Shown piece after piece: positions 51,757 to 61,596 of a stretch of 64,000 nt of DNA. Both the position numbers and the translations under genes were made by a program. The notes under the pieces are model-generated. The model ran no database searches. It saw nothing but the letters and a program-made list of their open reading frames with translations, and had not been told where the DNA came from. The first letter of the stretch is position 1; every line of letters begins with the position of its first letter. Source of the stretch: Verrucomicrobiia bacterium (GTDB lineage: Bacteria > Verrucomicrobiota > Verrucomicrobiia > Limisphaerales > JADLHS01); contig JAHCLO010000002.1 in NCBI GenBank assembly GCA_026125285.1, positions 147,115 to 211,114 of the forward strand, given 5' to 3'.

Positions 51757-53562
51757 CTACGGATCCTGCGCAAACGTCGCCAGGAATTTCTCTACCGTCA
51801 GACCCGATTCTCGAAGGGGATGCACCACCGTCCACGGCTTGCCGGGCACGCCCTTCGCCACGGTGGCGAATTCGTCTGCCACGGCTTTGCGCGAGTCGGG
51901 GAGCGGCCAGTCCAGGTTCTGTTCCCGGCAATCGGCGCGCAGCTTTTCCCATTCGCGCAGGATGGCAAAGCGCACGGGTAGCTGACTGAGGCGCACGCGC
52001 GCCAGCAGTTCGGGGTTATCCGCGACGGCCCGTTCGGCCTCTTGCCAGAGCTTTTCCGCGGCCATCAGGGGTTTGGCTTCACGATGCGGCCCGTTCGGTT
52101 TCGTGAAGCAGCCGAGGTAAAAGCCGCGTGACGAATCGTGCATCAGTTCGAGATAGCGCGCGATGGGTTTGGCCGCCGGGCCGTAATAACCCTGGAGGAA
52201 TTCCTGGATCAGCGCGCGGTCATCCGTTTGGGGATTCCAGAGCAGTTGTGCCAGCACCCAGGCGCGCAGTTCGCCCAGCTCTCCGCCAAAACCTTGATAC
52301 GCGCCCTGCTCGAAAACGCCCCGCACGCCGAACTTCTGGAAGAGCCGTACGTTCGCTCCGTGCGTGAACCAATTGGGATGCGGCAGGAGGTAATTCGAGA
52401 AATCGGTTGTGTAATCCCAGATGTAAAGTCGCTGGCAGATTTTCGACCAGCCTTCGAGGTCCGCCAGGAACGCGGCGTTGGAAACATGATCCAACGGTTC
52501 GCGGAAGTTACATTCAATGCTGCACAACCGGACGATGACGTTTGGGCGCGGCTTGATGGTCTTGGGCGGTTTGCGCGTGTATTGGTAGGCAAACGTGTCC
52601 ACCGCCACATTTGGAAACTCCGGTTCGATCTTCTCGGCAATGTAATTTACGAAGGCAAGCATGCTGCCGGCGGGACTGCCCTCCGCGTCATCAATGGCCT
52701 TGCAGGGTTCGCACTGGCAGTAACCATACCAGTCGTTTTGCGTCACCGAAATGATGCCGGCATCCGGGTCTTCGCGCAGCCACTCCTTCACCCGACCGAC
52801 GACGAAGTCGCGCAGTTCCGGATTCGAGAGACAAAGCTGGGCGCGCTCGTGCGTGCGCTTCCCCTTGATGAAGCTGTACCATTCGGGATGATCCTTGAAG
52901 TGCTTCTCCGGCGGCACGAGTGGATAAAACGTGTGGGCAAAACCCTTGTAACGGACGCAACCGCCCCACTCGGGCGGAATGCGCCGGTTCTCCCCATTGG
53001 CGCCATTGCGCACCTTCCAGAGTGGATCAAACCCCTGAAACCAGAACGGCTCGCGATACTCGAAGGGCGGTTGGTAACGCACGTCCAGTTCCGGGATTTG
53101 CAGCGAGGCCCGCTGGGGAACGTTCGTTGCCCAGGGTGTCCACCAGCGAACGCCGCACTGGTCCTGGAGGAAACGATTCACGGCGTAGATCGCTCCGCGG
53201 GGTCGGCCGCCGGCCAGCAGCAAACGGTCGCCCTTCGTGCGGATGACAAATTCCTCCGCGCCCAGTGTGGCAAAATCCACTTCGGGAAACAGCTTTGTCG
53301 CCAACGCGCCCTGGCCGACAATGATGGCGTTCCGCGGTGCTTCGCTGGCGTTGGTCTGAACCTCGAAACGCGCGCCGGTGATTTGGTTCAGATGTGAAAC
53401 CAGTTCGGCGACGGCGTGCTGTTCCGGGGTGGTCGCCTCAGGTTGACCAATGATGACGACACCCGGTTTGCCGGCCTCCGCAAGCCTCACTTCGGTTCTT
53501 GCGGATGTGACTGCGGTGAGACAGACCACGATGCCAGCGACGGTTTGGAATGCAATTTTCAT
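51757..53562 (-). CDS. Secreted DUF4838-domain glycosidase-like protein
   Basis: From ATG 53562 the protein has 601 residues with a signal peptide (KIAFQTVAGIVVCLTAVTSA). The first 130 residues resemble the N-terminal alpha-glucuronidase/hexosaminidase-like domain (AVAELVSHLNQITGARFEVQ, GGRPRGAIYAVNRFLQDQCG with VRWWTPW). The middle holds DUF4838 features: FYPLVPPEKHFKDHPEWYS, CLSNPELRDFVV, SVTQNDWYGYCQCEPCKAID. The C-terminal part (QGYYGPAAKPIARYLELMHD) also fits. Such proteins are presumed carbohydrate-active enzymes. It lies 34 nt after the Gfo/Idh/MocA gene on the same strand, as expected for a saccharide-use cluster. Confidence 0.85.
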   Translation of the reverse strand: MKIAFQTVAGIVVCLTAVTSARTEVRLAEAGKPGVVIIGQPEATTPEQHAVAELVSHLNQITGARFEVQTNASEAPRNAIIVGQGALATKLFPEVDFATLGAEEFVIRTKGDRLLLAGGRPRGAIYAVNRFLQDQCGVRWWTPWATNVPQRASLQIPELDVRYQPPFEYREPFWFQGFDPLWKVRNGANGENRRIPPEWGGCVRYKGFAHTFYPLVPPEKHFKDHPEWYSFIKGKRTHERAQLCLSNPELRDFVVGRVKEWLREDPDAGIISVTQNDWYGYCQCEPCKAIDDAEGSPAGSMLAFVNYIAEKIEPEFPNVAVDTFAYQYTRKPPKTIKPRPNVIVRLCSIECNFREPLDHVSNAAFLADLEGWSKICQRLYIWDYTTDFSNYLLPHPNWFTHGANVRLFQKFGVRGVFEQGAYQGFGGELGELRAWVLAQLLWNPQTDDRALIQEFLQGYYGPAAKPIARYLELMHDSSRGFYLGCFTKPNGPHREAKPLMAAEKLWQEAERAVADNPELLARVRLSQLPVRFAILREWEKLRADCREQNLDWPLPDSRKAVADEFATVAKGVPGKPWTVVHPLRESGLTVEKFLATFAQDP

Positions 53563-53595
53563 AGTGGACTCCGTGCTCAACAGGTTTGTGGGAGG

Positions 53596-54906
53596 CTAAA
53601 CTCTCGGCAACTGCCACGGATCGCGGCGCGGACGGTCCAGCATCTTGTTGGCTGCGGCATCCCCGGCGAACTGCTCGGATTCCGGATTCCACTTCAACTT
53701 GCGGCCCAGCTTGATGGCGATGTTCGCCAGGTGGCAGACCGTGGAGACGCGATGACCGATGTCCACCGGGAAAAAGGGGTCTTTGCGACTACGCACGCAC
53801 TTCAGGAAATCGTCATGCTCGCCGTTCGGGTTCGTGTAGAGACGCACTTCATTGTCGCCAATCTTTGAATTCAGAATTGCAGGAGAACTCGCCTGAACCG
53901 GCCCGCGCCACCCGGTGTTGCCCACCCAGCCATCCGTGCCGATGAACTTGAGGCTCGGATTGCCGGGCTTGCACGTCATCACGACGCCGTTGGCGTAACG
54001 ATACGTGACGTCGTAGTCCTTCACAGTGTCGTAGAGGCCGCCCTCCCAATGTGTCCCCGTGCCTTCAATCTCCACCGGCCCGCTGCGCTCCGTGTCATTG
54101 GCCCACTGCGCGGTGTCGAACAAATGCGTGCCCCAGTCGCAGATGATCCCGCCGGAGTAATCCCAGATCCAACGGAAGTTCCAATGCACGCGGTCGCGTG
54201 TGTAAGGTGCAAACGGTGCCGGGCCGAGCCACATTTCGTAATCGAGTTCCTTGGGCACGGGTTGTGGCGTGGGATCGCCGGCGCTTTGCGGCTGCTTCGG
54301 CAGAATGACTTCGATGCGTTGGAGCTTGCCGATGCGACCGTTGCGCACCAGCTCCGCCATCCGGTGATACTCCGGCACGGCGCGGTCTTCGGTGCTGGTT
54401 TGAAACACCTTCCGGTGTTTGCGCACCGCTTGGATGAGCAATTTGCCTTCATCAATCGTGAGCGTGGGTTTCTCGCACTGCACGTCCTTGCCGGCTTGCA
54501 GCGCGAGAATGCTGATAAGCGTGTGCCAATGGTCCGGGGTGGAGATCATCACCGCGTCAATGTCCTTGCGGGCGAGTATCTCGCGGAAATCCTTCGTGAC
54601 GAAACAATTCTCGTTCTGGTAGCGCTCGTTGATCGTCTCCTGGGCGCGGAACAACCGGTTGCTGTCCACGTCGCACGCCGCGATGACCTTCGCCTCGGGG
54701 TGGCGGAGATACGGGCCGAGATTCCAGTTCACACCGTGATCGCCCGTGCCGATGAAGCCCACGGCGATGCGGTTGTTGGGTGAGATGGCGCCGCCCATGC
54801 CCAAGACCGACGAGGGGATGACTTGCGGCGCGATGGCGGCACTGAAGGCAGTGAGGGTGGACTTGTGGAGGAAACTCCGGCGAGATAAGCGGGCAAGGGT
54901 TTTCAT
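53596..54906 (-). CDS. Tat-exported Gfo/Idh/MocA-family oxidoreductase
   Basis: The 436-residue protein starts with a twin-arginine signal (LSRRSFLHKSTLTAFSAAIA). The NAD(P)-binding Rossmann fold follows (RIAVGFIGTGDHGVN, VIAACDVDSNR, DAVMISTPDHWHTLI) with QCEKPTLTIDEG, the conserved EKP. The C-terminal half has WDYSGGIICDWGTHLFD and the domain typical of secreted verrucomicrobial members. It probably oxidises or rearranges a sugar derivative in the periplasm with tightly bound cofactor. A -35 TTGTTT and -10 TATACC pair with an 18-nt spacer lies upstream, and AGGAC precedes the ATG. Confidence 0.88.
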   Translation of the reverse strand: MKTLARLSRRSFLHKSTLTAFSAAIAPQVIPSSVLGMGGAISPNNRIAVGFIGTGDHGVNWNLGPYLRHPEAKVIAACDVDSNRLFRAQETINERYQNENCFVTKDFREILARKDIDAVMISTPDHWHTLISILALQAGKDVQCEKPTLTIDEGKLLIQAVRKHRKVFQTSTEDRAVPEYHRMAELVRNGRIGKLQRIEVILPKQPQSAGDPTPQPVPKELDYEMWLGPAPFAPYTRDRVHWNFRWIWDYSGGIICDWGTHLFDTAQWANDTERSGPVEIEGTGTHWEGGLYDTVKDYDVTYRYANGVVMTCKPGNPSLKFIGTDGWVGNTGWRGPVQASSPAILNSKIGDNEVRLYTNPNGEHDDFLKCVRSRKDPFFPVDIGHRVSTVCHLANIAIKLGRKLKWNPESEQFAGDAAANKMLDRPRRDPWQLPRV

Positions 54907-54964
54907 GTCCTAAAGCGGTATACTTGTGACCAGTTGAGGCAAACAAGACAATAGTTGGCAGCAG

Positions 54965-55723
54965 TTATTTCAATTGGGGCGACGCCAGCCAGACCAGCCG
55001 TAAGCCCTCCAATGTCAAAGCCGGTTCGACGCGCGCGATCTCCGGCAGTTTTGACGCCATGAGTTTGGCGTAACCGCCCGTGGCCACGACCGGCATTTGC
55101 CGGGCCTTTAGTTCCTGTCTCAATTCAGCGAGCAACCCGCGAATCAGACCGCGATAGCCATGCACGGCGCCCACCAACATCGCTTGTTCGGTGCTTTTGC
55201 CCACGGCAGACTGCACTTCACGGATGGTGATGCGCGGCAGCAGAGCCGTCTTCTCATGCAGATAATCTGTCATCGCCGCCAGGCCGGGCGCGATGATGCC
55301 GCCGGCGTAATTGCCGCGCGCGTCCACCACGTCAAAGGTCACCGCCGTGCCAAAATCCACCACCACCACCGGCGCGCCAAAGTGATGTCGCGCTGCCACC
55401 GCATTGGCCAGGCGATCAGGTCCAATGCTGGCCGGTTGCGGATAATCAATACCCACGCCGCGCACGGTTTCCGGCGTGAGTTCCAGCACGGGGACTCGCC
55501 ATCGCTGCCGGGCCGCGCGCTTTACGAGTGGGGTCGCCTGTGGCACGACGCTACATAACGCCACCCCCTCCACGCACATTCGCCCCACAAAGCGGACGAG
55601 GGCGGGCGCTGCTTTGCCGGCACGCCACGTGGAGGTTGGAATGTCCGCCTGGCGCAGCACGCGGCGGTGATCTGCCAGACCGACGTGGGTGTTCGTGTTC
55701 CCGATGTCAAAGAGAAGGATCAT
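54965..55723 (-). CDS. coaX: Type III pantothenate kinase
   Basis: CoaX phosphorylates pantothenate in the first step of coenzyme A synthesis. The 252-residue protein has the ASKHA-fold phosphate motif LLFDIGNTNTHVGL, GPDRLANAVAARH, VVVDFGTAVTFDVVD with the catalytic aspartate, GGIIAPGLAAM and a final VATGGYAKLM. It is the third gene of a nadC-birA-coaX cluster on the minus strand, separated from birA by 127 nt. birA and coaX neighbour or fuse in many bacteria. Confidence 0.93.
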   Translation of the reverse strand: MILLFDIGNTNTHVGLADHRRVLRQADIPTSTWRAGKAAPALVRFVGRMCVEGVALCSVVPQATPLVKRAARQRWRVPVLELTPETVRGVGIDYPQPASIGPDRLANAVAARHHFGAPVVVVDFGTAVTFDVVDARGNYAGGIIAPGLAAMTDYLHEKTALLPRITIREVQSAVGKSTEQAMLVGAVHGYRGLIRGLLAELRQELKARQMPVVATGGYAKLMASKLPEIARVEPALTLEGLRLVWLASPQLK

Positions 55724-55850
55724 GCGTCAAATCAGCGAGCCGAAAGCTGAATGATGAAAATCCCGCGGACGCGAATTCCTCCGCACAATCGGGCGACTAG
55801 GAATTCAGAAATCATAATCCCTACGGATATCGAAGCTCCGAAGTCGGGTT

Positions 55851-56831
55851 TCATTTCTCCAAAGTCACATCGCCACCAATGACTCGTTCCAAATGCCCGT
55901 GCTCAGTGCGCAACAGCAGGGCGCCGTCGTCATCCAGTGCTTCCGCGCGGCCCCGTAATGTGCGGTTGCCAATGTTGATGCCAACCTGCTGGCCGAGCGT
56001 GGCGCAGTGTTCTTCCCATTCGTCCGCTACCTCCGCGAACGCGCCCTGACACACCCGGCGGTAATCGCGGTCCAATTCCCGCAGAATGGCCGTGGCCAGT
56101 TCCGCGCGGCTCACCGGCCTGCGCGTCTCGACGCGGAGGGAAGTCGCCACGCGCCGCAACTCAGCGGGAAAATCCGTCGCGGTCTGATTCACGTCCAAGC
56201 CCACGCCCAGGATGACGTATTTGACGTGGTCGAGTTCCGCGTTCATTTCGGTGAGGATGCCAGCCACCTTCCGACCATTCATCAAAATGTCGTTAGGCCA
56301 TTTCACATCGGCGCGCAAGCCGGCCACTTCGTGAATGGCCCGCCAAAGCGCCGTCGCCCCCGCGATGGTGATACGGGTGGCCTCCTGGGGACGCAGGTCG
56401 GGCCGCAGCAACACGGAGAACCACAAGCCTTTGCCGGCTGGCGAAATCCACTGGCGTCCGAGCCGACCCCGGCCCTTCGTCTGTGCTTCGGCAAATACCA
56501 CCGCACCCTCCTTCACCCCGTCGCGCGCGAGCTTGTCCACGATGTCGTTGGTTGAGTTGGTTTGCTGGAACACACGGATGTCCCGGCCAATCACGGTCGT
56601 TCGACCGAGTCGCGCCAGCAGATCGTCCGCGTTCAACAAATCGGGATCGTTCAGCAGGCGATAACCCAGATGCGGACTGGCCTCGATCTCGTAACCCAAT
56701 TTGCGCAACTCCTCGATGCGTGCCCAGATCGCGGCGCGACTGATGCCGAGCTTTTGCGATAGATCTGCGCCCGAAACCGCGCCCTCGCCGGCGCTGCGGA
56801 GGGCGGACAGAATTTGTGCGTCGGTCGTCAT
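55851..56831 (-). CDS. birA: Biotin-[acetyl-CoA-carboxylase] ligase with N-terminal HTH
   Basis: The 326-residue protein attaches biotin to the carboxyl carrier protein. The N-terminal winged helix (GADLSQKLGISRAAIWARIE) suggests that it also represses biotin genes. The catalytic domain has QQTNSTNDIVDKLARDG, the biotinyl-AMP loop GRGRLGRQWISP, and VKWPNDILMNGRKVAGIL. The C-terminal SH3-like part (NRTLRGRAEALDDDGALLLR) is complete. Its ATG overlaps the nadC stop (ATGA), showing coupling. Confidence 0.95.
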   Translation of the reverse strand: MTTDAQILSALRSAGEGAVSGADLSQKLGISRAAIWARIEELRKLGYEIEASPHLGYRLLNDPDLLNADDLLARLGRTTVIGRDIRVFQQTNSTNDIVDKLARDGVKEGAVVFAEAQTKGRGRLGRQWISPAGKGLWFSVLLRPDLRPQEATRITIAGATALWRAIHEVAGLRADVKWPNDILMNGRKVAGILTEMNAELDHVKYVILGVGLDVNQTATDFPAELRRVATSLRVETRRPVSRAELATAILRELDRDYRRVCQGAFAEVADEWEEHCATLGQQVGINIGNRTLRGRAEALDDDGALLLRTEHGHLERVIGGDVTLEK

Positions 56832-57751
56832 TCGAGTGCAAAATCCAAACCGATATCCACCGCCGGTGCCGAGTGCGTGAGTGCGCCGACGGAAATAAAA
56901 TCCACACCTGTTCGCGCGATGGCGCGCACGGTCCTTAGATTCACCCCGCCGCTGGCCTCGGTTTTGGCCCGACCCGCCACGAACTTCACAGCGCGACGCA
57001 ATTGGGCGGGTGTCATGTTATCGAGCAAGATAACATCCGCGCCGGCGGCAACCGCCTGGCTCACCTGCGTAAGCGTGTCGGCCTCCACTTCGACCTTGAG
57101 CCGCGGAAAATTCCGGCGGGCGCGCGTCACGGCCGCGGCGATGGCGTTGGGTCTGGCGCCGCGCAAGGCGACGAGATGATTGTCCTTGATAAGAACCATG
57201 TCGGGGAGCCCGAAACGGTGATTGTGTCCGCCACCGCACATCACCGCGTATTTCTCAAAGTGCCGCCAGCCGGGCGTCGTTTTGCGCGTGTCGAGGATTC
57301 TGGCGCCCGTACCGCGAACGGCTTCCACGTATCGCGCGGTGAGCGTGGCCACGCCGGACAGCCGTTGCACGAAATTGAGCGCCACTCGCTCCGCCGTGAG
57401 AAGGGCGCGGGCCGGGCCAATAATCTTCAGCATGGTTGCCCCCGCCTTTACCCGCACGCCATCGCGAGCCAATCGCCGCACTTTCACCCGCGGACACAGC
57501 GCTTGAAACGCGGCTTCTGCGAACGCCAACCCGGCTACCGTGAGCGATTCACGGGCGCGTAATAGTGCCGTCGCCCGCACCGCCGACGGCACAGTGGCGA
57601 GCGTGGTCGCATCGCCCGATCCGATATCCTCGGCAAGGGCGGCGCGCACGGCCCGGCGAATGTCAGCAATCCGAAGCGGTTCCACCGCGCGAGCATGTGG
57701 CCGCTCAGTCTGCCGGAAAAGCAAAAAGCATTTTCGCTGGTCGGGTCGCAT
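56828..57751 (-). CDS. nadC: Nicotinate-nucleotide pyrophosphorylase (quinolinate phosphoribosyltransferase)
   Basis: NadC turns quinolinate and PRPP into nicotinate mononucleotide for NAD synthesis. From ATG 57751 it has 307 residues. Motifs are ALAEDIGSGDATT, ALNFVQRLSGVATLT, RILDTRKTTPGWRHFEKYAV with the substrate-binding Arg and Lys, CGGGHNHRFGLPDMVLIKDN, VEVEADTL and EASGGVNL. The open frame extends to 57898, but the extra codons are encoded by GC-rich repeat sequence. It heads the nadC-birA-coaX cluster. Confidence 0.93.
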   Translation of the reverse strand: MRPDQRKCFLLFRQTERPHARAVEPLRIADIRRAVRAALAEDIGSGDATTLATVPSAVRATALLRARESLTVAGLAFAEAAFQALCPRVKVRRLARDGVRVKAGATMLKIIGPARALLTAERVALNFVQRLSGVATLTARYVEAVRGTGARILDTRKTTPGWRHFEKYAVMCGGGHNHRFGLPDMVLIKDNHLVALRGARPNAIAAAVTRARRNFPRLKVEVEADTLTQVSQAVAAGADVILLDNMTPAQLRRAVKFVAGRAKTEASGGVNLRTVRAIARTGVDFISVGALTHSAPAVDIGLDFALE

Positions 57752-57984
57752 GGCGCGGGATGGCCCGCCATGGTTGAAAGAAGCCCGCGCCACCAGGACC
57801 CACGCGCGCCAGCGCGCGTGAGCGACTGGCGCGGTGGCGCGTCCGGGTGCGGCGGACGAGGCGTCCGCCGCCGCACGCGAGGCGCGTGCGCTCCCCACGG
57901 CAAAAAGGTGAGATGCGCGCCGCGCAACCGATCGGGAGACTTCCGGCTTTCCTGCGGTTCAAATCCAGCTATCTTCGTGGTGGT
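57752..57984. repeat. GC-rich repeat region between divergent nadC and mpl
   Basis: Short inverted stretches such as CCACGCGCGCCAGCGCGCGTG, GCGGCGGACGAGGCGTCCGCCGC and GCGAGGCGCGTGCGC lie at 57795-57900. They look like REP-type hairpins. The promoters of nadC and mpl must be in or next to this region. Confidence 0.55.
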
Positions 57985-59379
57985 ATGTTTTCAGAAATTC
58001 GTTCCGTTCACTTCGTCGGCCTTTGCGGGACAGCCATGGCATCTACGGCGGCAGCGTTGAAGCAAAAGGGCTATGCCGTCACCGGCTCGGACCAGAATGT
58101 GTATCCGCCCATGTCCACCTTCCTCGCGGAGCAGCAGATTGAGGTGATGAACGGTTATGCGGAGCGCAATCTCGCACACAAACCGGACCTCGTTGTCATC
58201 GGCAACGCCATCTCGCGCGGCAACCCGGAGGCGGAATTCTGTCTCGACCACAAACTGCGGTTCTGTTCCTTGCCGGATTTGCTCCGGGAATTCTTCATTC
58301 GCGGAAAACGAACCATCGTCGTGGCCGGAACGCACGGCAAGACCACGACCACGAGCCTGTTGACGTGGGTGTTCGAGCACAACGGCCTGAACCCCAGCTA
58401 CCTCATCGGCGGCATTCCGAACAACCTGTCACAGGGCGCGCGGTTCACGGACAGCGAATGGTTTATCATCGAAGGCGACGAATACGACGCCGCGTTCTTC
58501 GACAAGCGCAGCAAGTTCATCCATTACCTGCCCGAGGTGGCCATCGTGAACAATGTCGAGTTCGATCACGCCGACATCTTCGAGAATCTCGCGGCGGTGC
58601 AGAAGTCGTTCGCCCACTTCATCCGGCTCGTCCCGCGCAACGGCCTGTTGCTGGGCAATGGGGATGATTCGAACCTCGCCCCGTTGCTCAACGTAAACTT
58701 TTGTCCGGTAAAACGCTTCGGACTGGGCGAGGAGAATGCCATTCGCGCGACGAACGTGCGGCTCGGTCCGACGGCGAGCGAGTTCGAGATTCCCAGCGCG
58801 AAGTTTCACCTCAACCTGGCGGGCGAATTCAATGTACGCAACGCGCTCGCCGTCGTGGCGGCGGCGAAACATGTCGGTCTGTCCAACAAACAAATTCAAT
58901 CCGCCTTCGAGACGTTCAAGGGCATCAAGCGCCGGATGGAAGTGCGCGGCATCGCTGGCGGCGTGACGGTGATTGACGACTTCGGCCATCACCCGACGGC
59001 GATCCGGCAGACGCTGGCAGCCTTGCGACTCAAGTATCCCTCACAAAAACTCTGGGCCATCTTCGAGCCGCGCAGCAACACGACGCGGCGGAATGTCTTC
59101 CAGACCGAACTCGCCGAGTCCTTTGCCCAGGCTGACGGGGTGGTGGTATCACAGGTTGCCCGCCTCGAATTGCTCAAGGCCGAGGAACGATTGAACCCGG
59201 AGCAACTCATGGCCGACCTCAAAGCCCTTGGCAAAGAGGCCGCGTATTTGCCGGACGTGGACACGATCGTGACGCACATTGCGAGTCGCGCCCAAGGCGG
59301 CGATCTCGTGGTGGTGTTCAGCAACGGTGGTTTTGGCGGGATCCACGGGAAGCTTTTGGAGCGGTTGGGAAGACGATGA
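57985..59379 (+). CDS. mpl: UDP-N-acetylmuramate:L-Ala-gamma-D-Glu-meso-diaminopimelate ligase
   Basis: Mpl links recovered murein tripeptide to UDP-MurNAc in cell-wall recycling. From ATG 57985 the protein has 464 residues. It has the Mur-ligase N-terminal VHFVGLCGTAMASTAAALKQ, the ATP loop VAGTHGKTTTTSLLTWV, EGDEYDAAFFDKRSKFIHYL and NNVEFDHADIF. The C-terminal DDFGHHPTAIRQTLAAL and IFEPRSNTTRRNVFQ separate Mpl from MurC. Its stop overlaps the start of a peptidase-like gene (ATGA). Confidence 0.94.
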   Translation: MFSEIRSVHFVGLCGTAMASTAAALKQKGYAVTGSDQNVYPPMSTFLAEQQIEVMNGYAERNLAHKPDLVVIGNAISRGNPEAEFCLDHKLRFCSLPDLLREFFIRGKRTIVVAGTHGKTTTTSLLTWVFEHNGLNPSYLIGGIPNNLSQGARFTDSEWFIIEGDEYDAAFFDKRSKFIHYLPEVAIVNNVEFDHADIFENLAAVQKSFAHFIRLVPRNGLLLGNGDDSNLAPLLNVNFCPVKRFGLGEENAIRATNVRLGPTASEFEIPSAKFHLNLAGEFNVRNALAVVAAAKHVGLSNKQIQSAFETFKGIKRRMEVRGIAGGVTVIDDFGHHPTAIRQTLAALRLKYPSQKLWAIFEPRSNTTRRNVFQTELAESFAQADGVVVSQVARLELLKAEERLNPEQLMADLKALGKEAAYLPDVDTIVTHIASRAQGGDLVVVFSNGGFGGIHGKLLERLGRR

Positions 59380-60920
59380 GACTCAGGACTGCAATTCTCA
59401 CGGCCTTGGTGTCAATGTCCGGCAGCGCCTTGCTCCATTGTGCAGAAATGAAACCCATCTACAAGTTGCCCAAAGCCGAACTCGCAGTGCGGCTGCAAGG
59501 TGATGCTCGCGCTGTCCAGGTGCAGCGCCAGGGACTGCAAACGGTCATCAGTTACCTCGAAACGCGCCCGGACATTTTTCCCGCCGAACAACCGAAGGAG
59601 TCGCGGCTGTTGCGGCGCGAGGAGAAGGAAATTGTCTGGAGCACCTGGCAACGGTTTCTCGATTACATCGTGGCGTTGGATTCAGTAGAGCGCTACCACG
59701 CGCAGTTCTATCGGCTCAAAGGCGCGGCGAAGGAGGATTCGTTTCTCATCGGTTACGCGGCGATGCTGGCAAAGTATCGCGCGGCGATGGAGTTCATCGA
59801 GCGCAGCGAGCGGAATCCTGAGCTGGACAAGGTGCTCAACGATCCCGTGCCGGAACTGGGTTTGCCCGCGGGCACGTACGCCAAACTCAAATTCAAATAC
59901 CTCAACGTGGCCATCGCCACGGACTTCGCCGCGCGCGAGGTGTTGATGAAAACATTTTCGGGTGAGCGACAGTCGGCATTGAGGAACGCCCTCCGTTCGG
60001 ACGCTGATTTCATCTGGGGCGTTGGCCAAGGGCGGGGCGAATTGCTGACGGCGAAGAATGCGTTGAAGGTGGTGCAACACAGCGCACAATCCGCCTGGCT
60101 GCCGATTCAGGCAGGCGTATCTGAGTGGATGGGCGACACAAAGGTATATCGCCCGGGCCGCTCGTTGATCTCTCCGGCGCAGATCAAGCAACTCCAGCCG
60201 CGGCTTTTGCCGGGTGACATCTTGCTGGAACGCCGCGAATGGTACATGTCGAACATCGGTCTGCCGGGCTTCTGGTCGCACGCGGCACTTTATCTCGGCA
60301 CCCCTGAAGAGCGGCGTGCTTTCTTCGCCGACGCCGACGCCCAAGCGTGGGTGAAACAACAGAACGAAGCGAGCGGCGATTTGGAGGTCTTGCTGCAAGC
60401 TCGTTATCCGCAGGCCTACGAAACCAGCCTCCAGCCTCAGGAAGAAAACCACGCTGTGCGCGTCATCGAAGCCATCAGCGAAGGCGTGTCGTTCACCACG
60501 CTGGAACATTCGGCGGATTGCGATTCGCTGGCGGTGCTGCGTCCCAAGTTGGCCAAGGCCGAGAAGGCGCAGGCACTCCTGCGCGCGTTCCATTACGCCG
60601 GTCGGCCGTATGATTTCAACTTCGACTTCGCGACGGATTCCGAATTGGTCTGCACCGAACTGGTTTACAAAGCATACGAACCGGCGGCGAATTTCCGCGG
60701 GCTTACATTTCCGCTGGTCGAGATGCTGGGCCGTATGGTGACTCCGGCCAACGACATCGCCAAGGAGTTCGATGCGCAGTGGGGCACGCCAAAGCAGCAG
60801 TTTGATCTGGTGATTTTTCTGGATGGCCAGGAGCGGCAGCGCAAAGCCGTGGAATCTTCGCTGGCCGAGTTCCGCAAGAGCTGGCGGCGTCCCAAGTGGC
60901 ACGTGCTGATTCAACAGTAG
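59376..60920 (+). CDS. Exported permuted papain-fold peptidase/amidase (YiiX/C92-like)
   Basis: The 514-residue protein has a signal peptide (AILTALVSMSGSALLHCAE). Residues up to about 260 are helical. The C-terminal half shows the permuted NlpC/P60-like layout: LLPGDILLERREWYMSNIGL then FWSHAALYLG with the catalytic histidine, and DSELVCTELVYKAYE with the catalytic cysteine. The nucleotide overlap with mpl suggests joint expression, and a role in cleaving cell-wall peptides or lipoprotein-linked amides would fit. The substrate is inferred only. Confidence 0.75.
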   Translation: MRLRTAILTALVSMSGSALLHCAEMKPIYKLPKAELAVRLQGDARAVQVQRQGLQTVISYLETRPDIFPAEQPKESRLLRREEKEIVWSTWQRFLDYIVALDSVERYHAQFYRLKGAAKEDSFLIGYAAMLAKYRAAMEFIERSERNPELDKVLNDPVPELGLPAGTYAKLKFKYLNVAIATDFAAREVLMKTFSGERQSALRNALRSDADFIWGVGQGRGELLTAKNALKVVQHSAQSAWLPIQAGVSEWMGDTKVYRPGRSLISPAQIKQLQPRLLPGDILLERREWYMSNIGLPGFWSHAALYLGTPEERRAFFADADAQAWVKQQNEASGDLEVLLQARYPQAYETSLQPQEENHAVRVIEAISEGVSFTTLEHSADCDSLAVLRPKLAKAEKAQALLRAFHYAGRPYDFNFDFATDSELVCTELVYKAYEPAANFRGLTFPLVEMLGRMVTPANDIAKEFDAQWGTPKQQFDLVIFLDGQERQRKAVESSLAEFRKSWRRPKWHVLIQQ

Positions 60921-61164
60921 CAGAACACGGCCGCTGGCCTTCTAAATCTCCTCCCCAGATTTCCATCGAATGATCCACGCGGACAAATGTGTCCTCGCGA
61001 CTTCCGTCCTGCGGCACAATCACGGGGCACGCGTGTCCTTTTTCCAGTCAGTCGTGCGCCCGTCGGCTGCAAGTCTCTGCGAGAATCCCATTCCGGCGGA
61101 TTGGACTGACGACTGCTGACAGGTGACCAGCAGTTGCGGGTGATGAGCCCTCGGCCTGCAGGTT
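60921..61164. other. Intergenic region before rlpA
   Basis: About 244 nt with no gene, clear terminator or repeat recognised. Confidence 0.35.
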
Positions 61165-61596
61165 ATGACACAACCGGATTCTATCTTCGGCGCGCGTACA
61201 GGCGTGTGGGTAATCGTGCTCCTGTTGTTGGCGTTCGTCGCCATCGCGGACGTTTCTGCGCAGCCCGAAAGTCTGCTGCGTGCAAGGACCAGACAATCGC
61301 AATCCAAATCAGAAACTGGCGTGGCCTCCTTTTACGCCCATAAATACCACGGGAAGAAAACCGCCAGCGGTGAAGTCTTTGACATGCATGCGCTCACAGC
61401 CGCGCACCCGTCCCTTGAGTTTGGAACGCGCGTAAAGGTGACGCACTTGGAAAACAACCTTTCCGTCACTGTGCGAATCAACGACCGCGGACCGTTCATC
61501 AAAGGGCGCGTGATTGACTTGTCGCTGGCCGCCGCGAAGCAATTACAGATGGTCCAAGCCGGTCTGGCGCTGGTGAAGCTCGAGATCGTCGAGTGA
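61165..61596 (+). CDS. rlpA: RlpA-family septal ring lytic transglycosylase (double-psi beta-barrel)
   Basis: The 143-residue protein has an N-terminal signal or anchor ([19 protein letters not shown]). The double-psi beta-barrel domain follows from residue 50: [20 protein letters not shown], the catalytic-site [40 protein letters not shown] and [18 protein letters not shown]. RlpA cleaves denuded glycan strands at division sites. No SPOR domain is present, so it is the short form. Confidence 0.88.
   Translation: MTQPDSIFGARTGVWVIVLLLLAFVAIADVSAQPESLLRARTRQSQSKSETGVASFYAHKYHGKKTASGEVFDMHALTAAHPSLEFGTRVKVTHLENNLSVTVRINDRGPFIKGRVIDLSLAAAKQLQMVQAGLALVKLEIVE

Noticed and set aside
53416..53868. 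Plus-strand frames across the DUF4838 and Gfo/Idh/MocA junction
   Set aside because: They are antisense to two well-supported genes and have no start signal or family resemblance.
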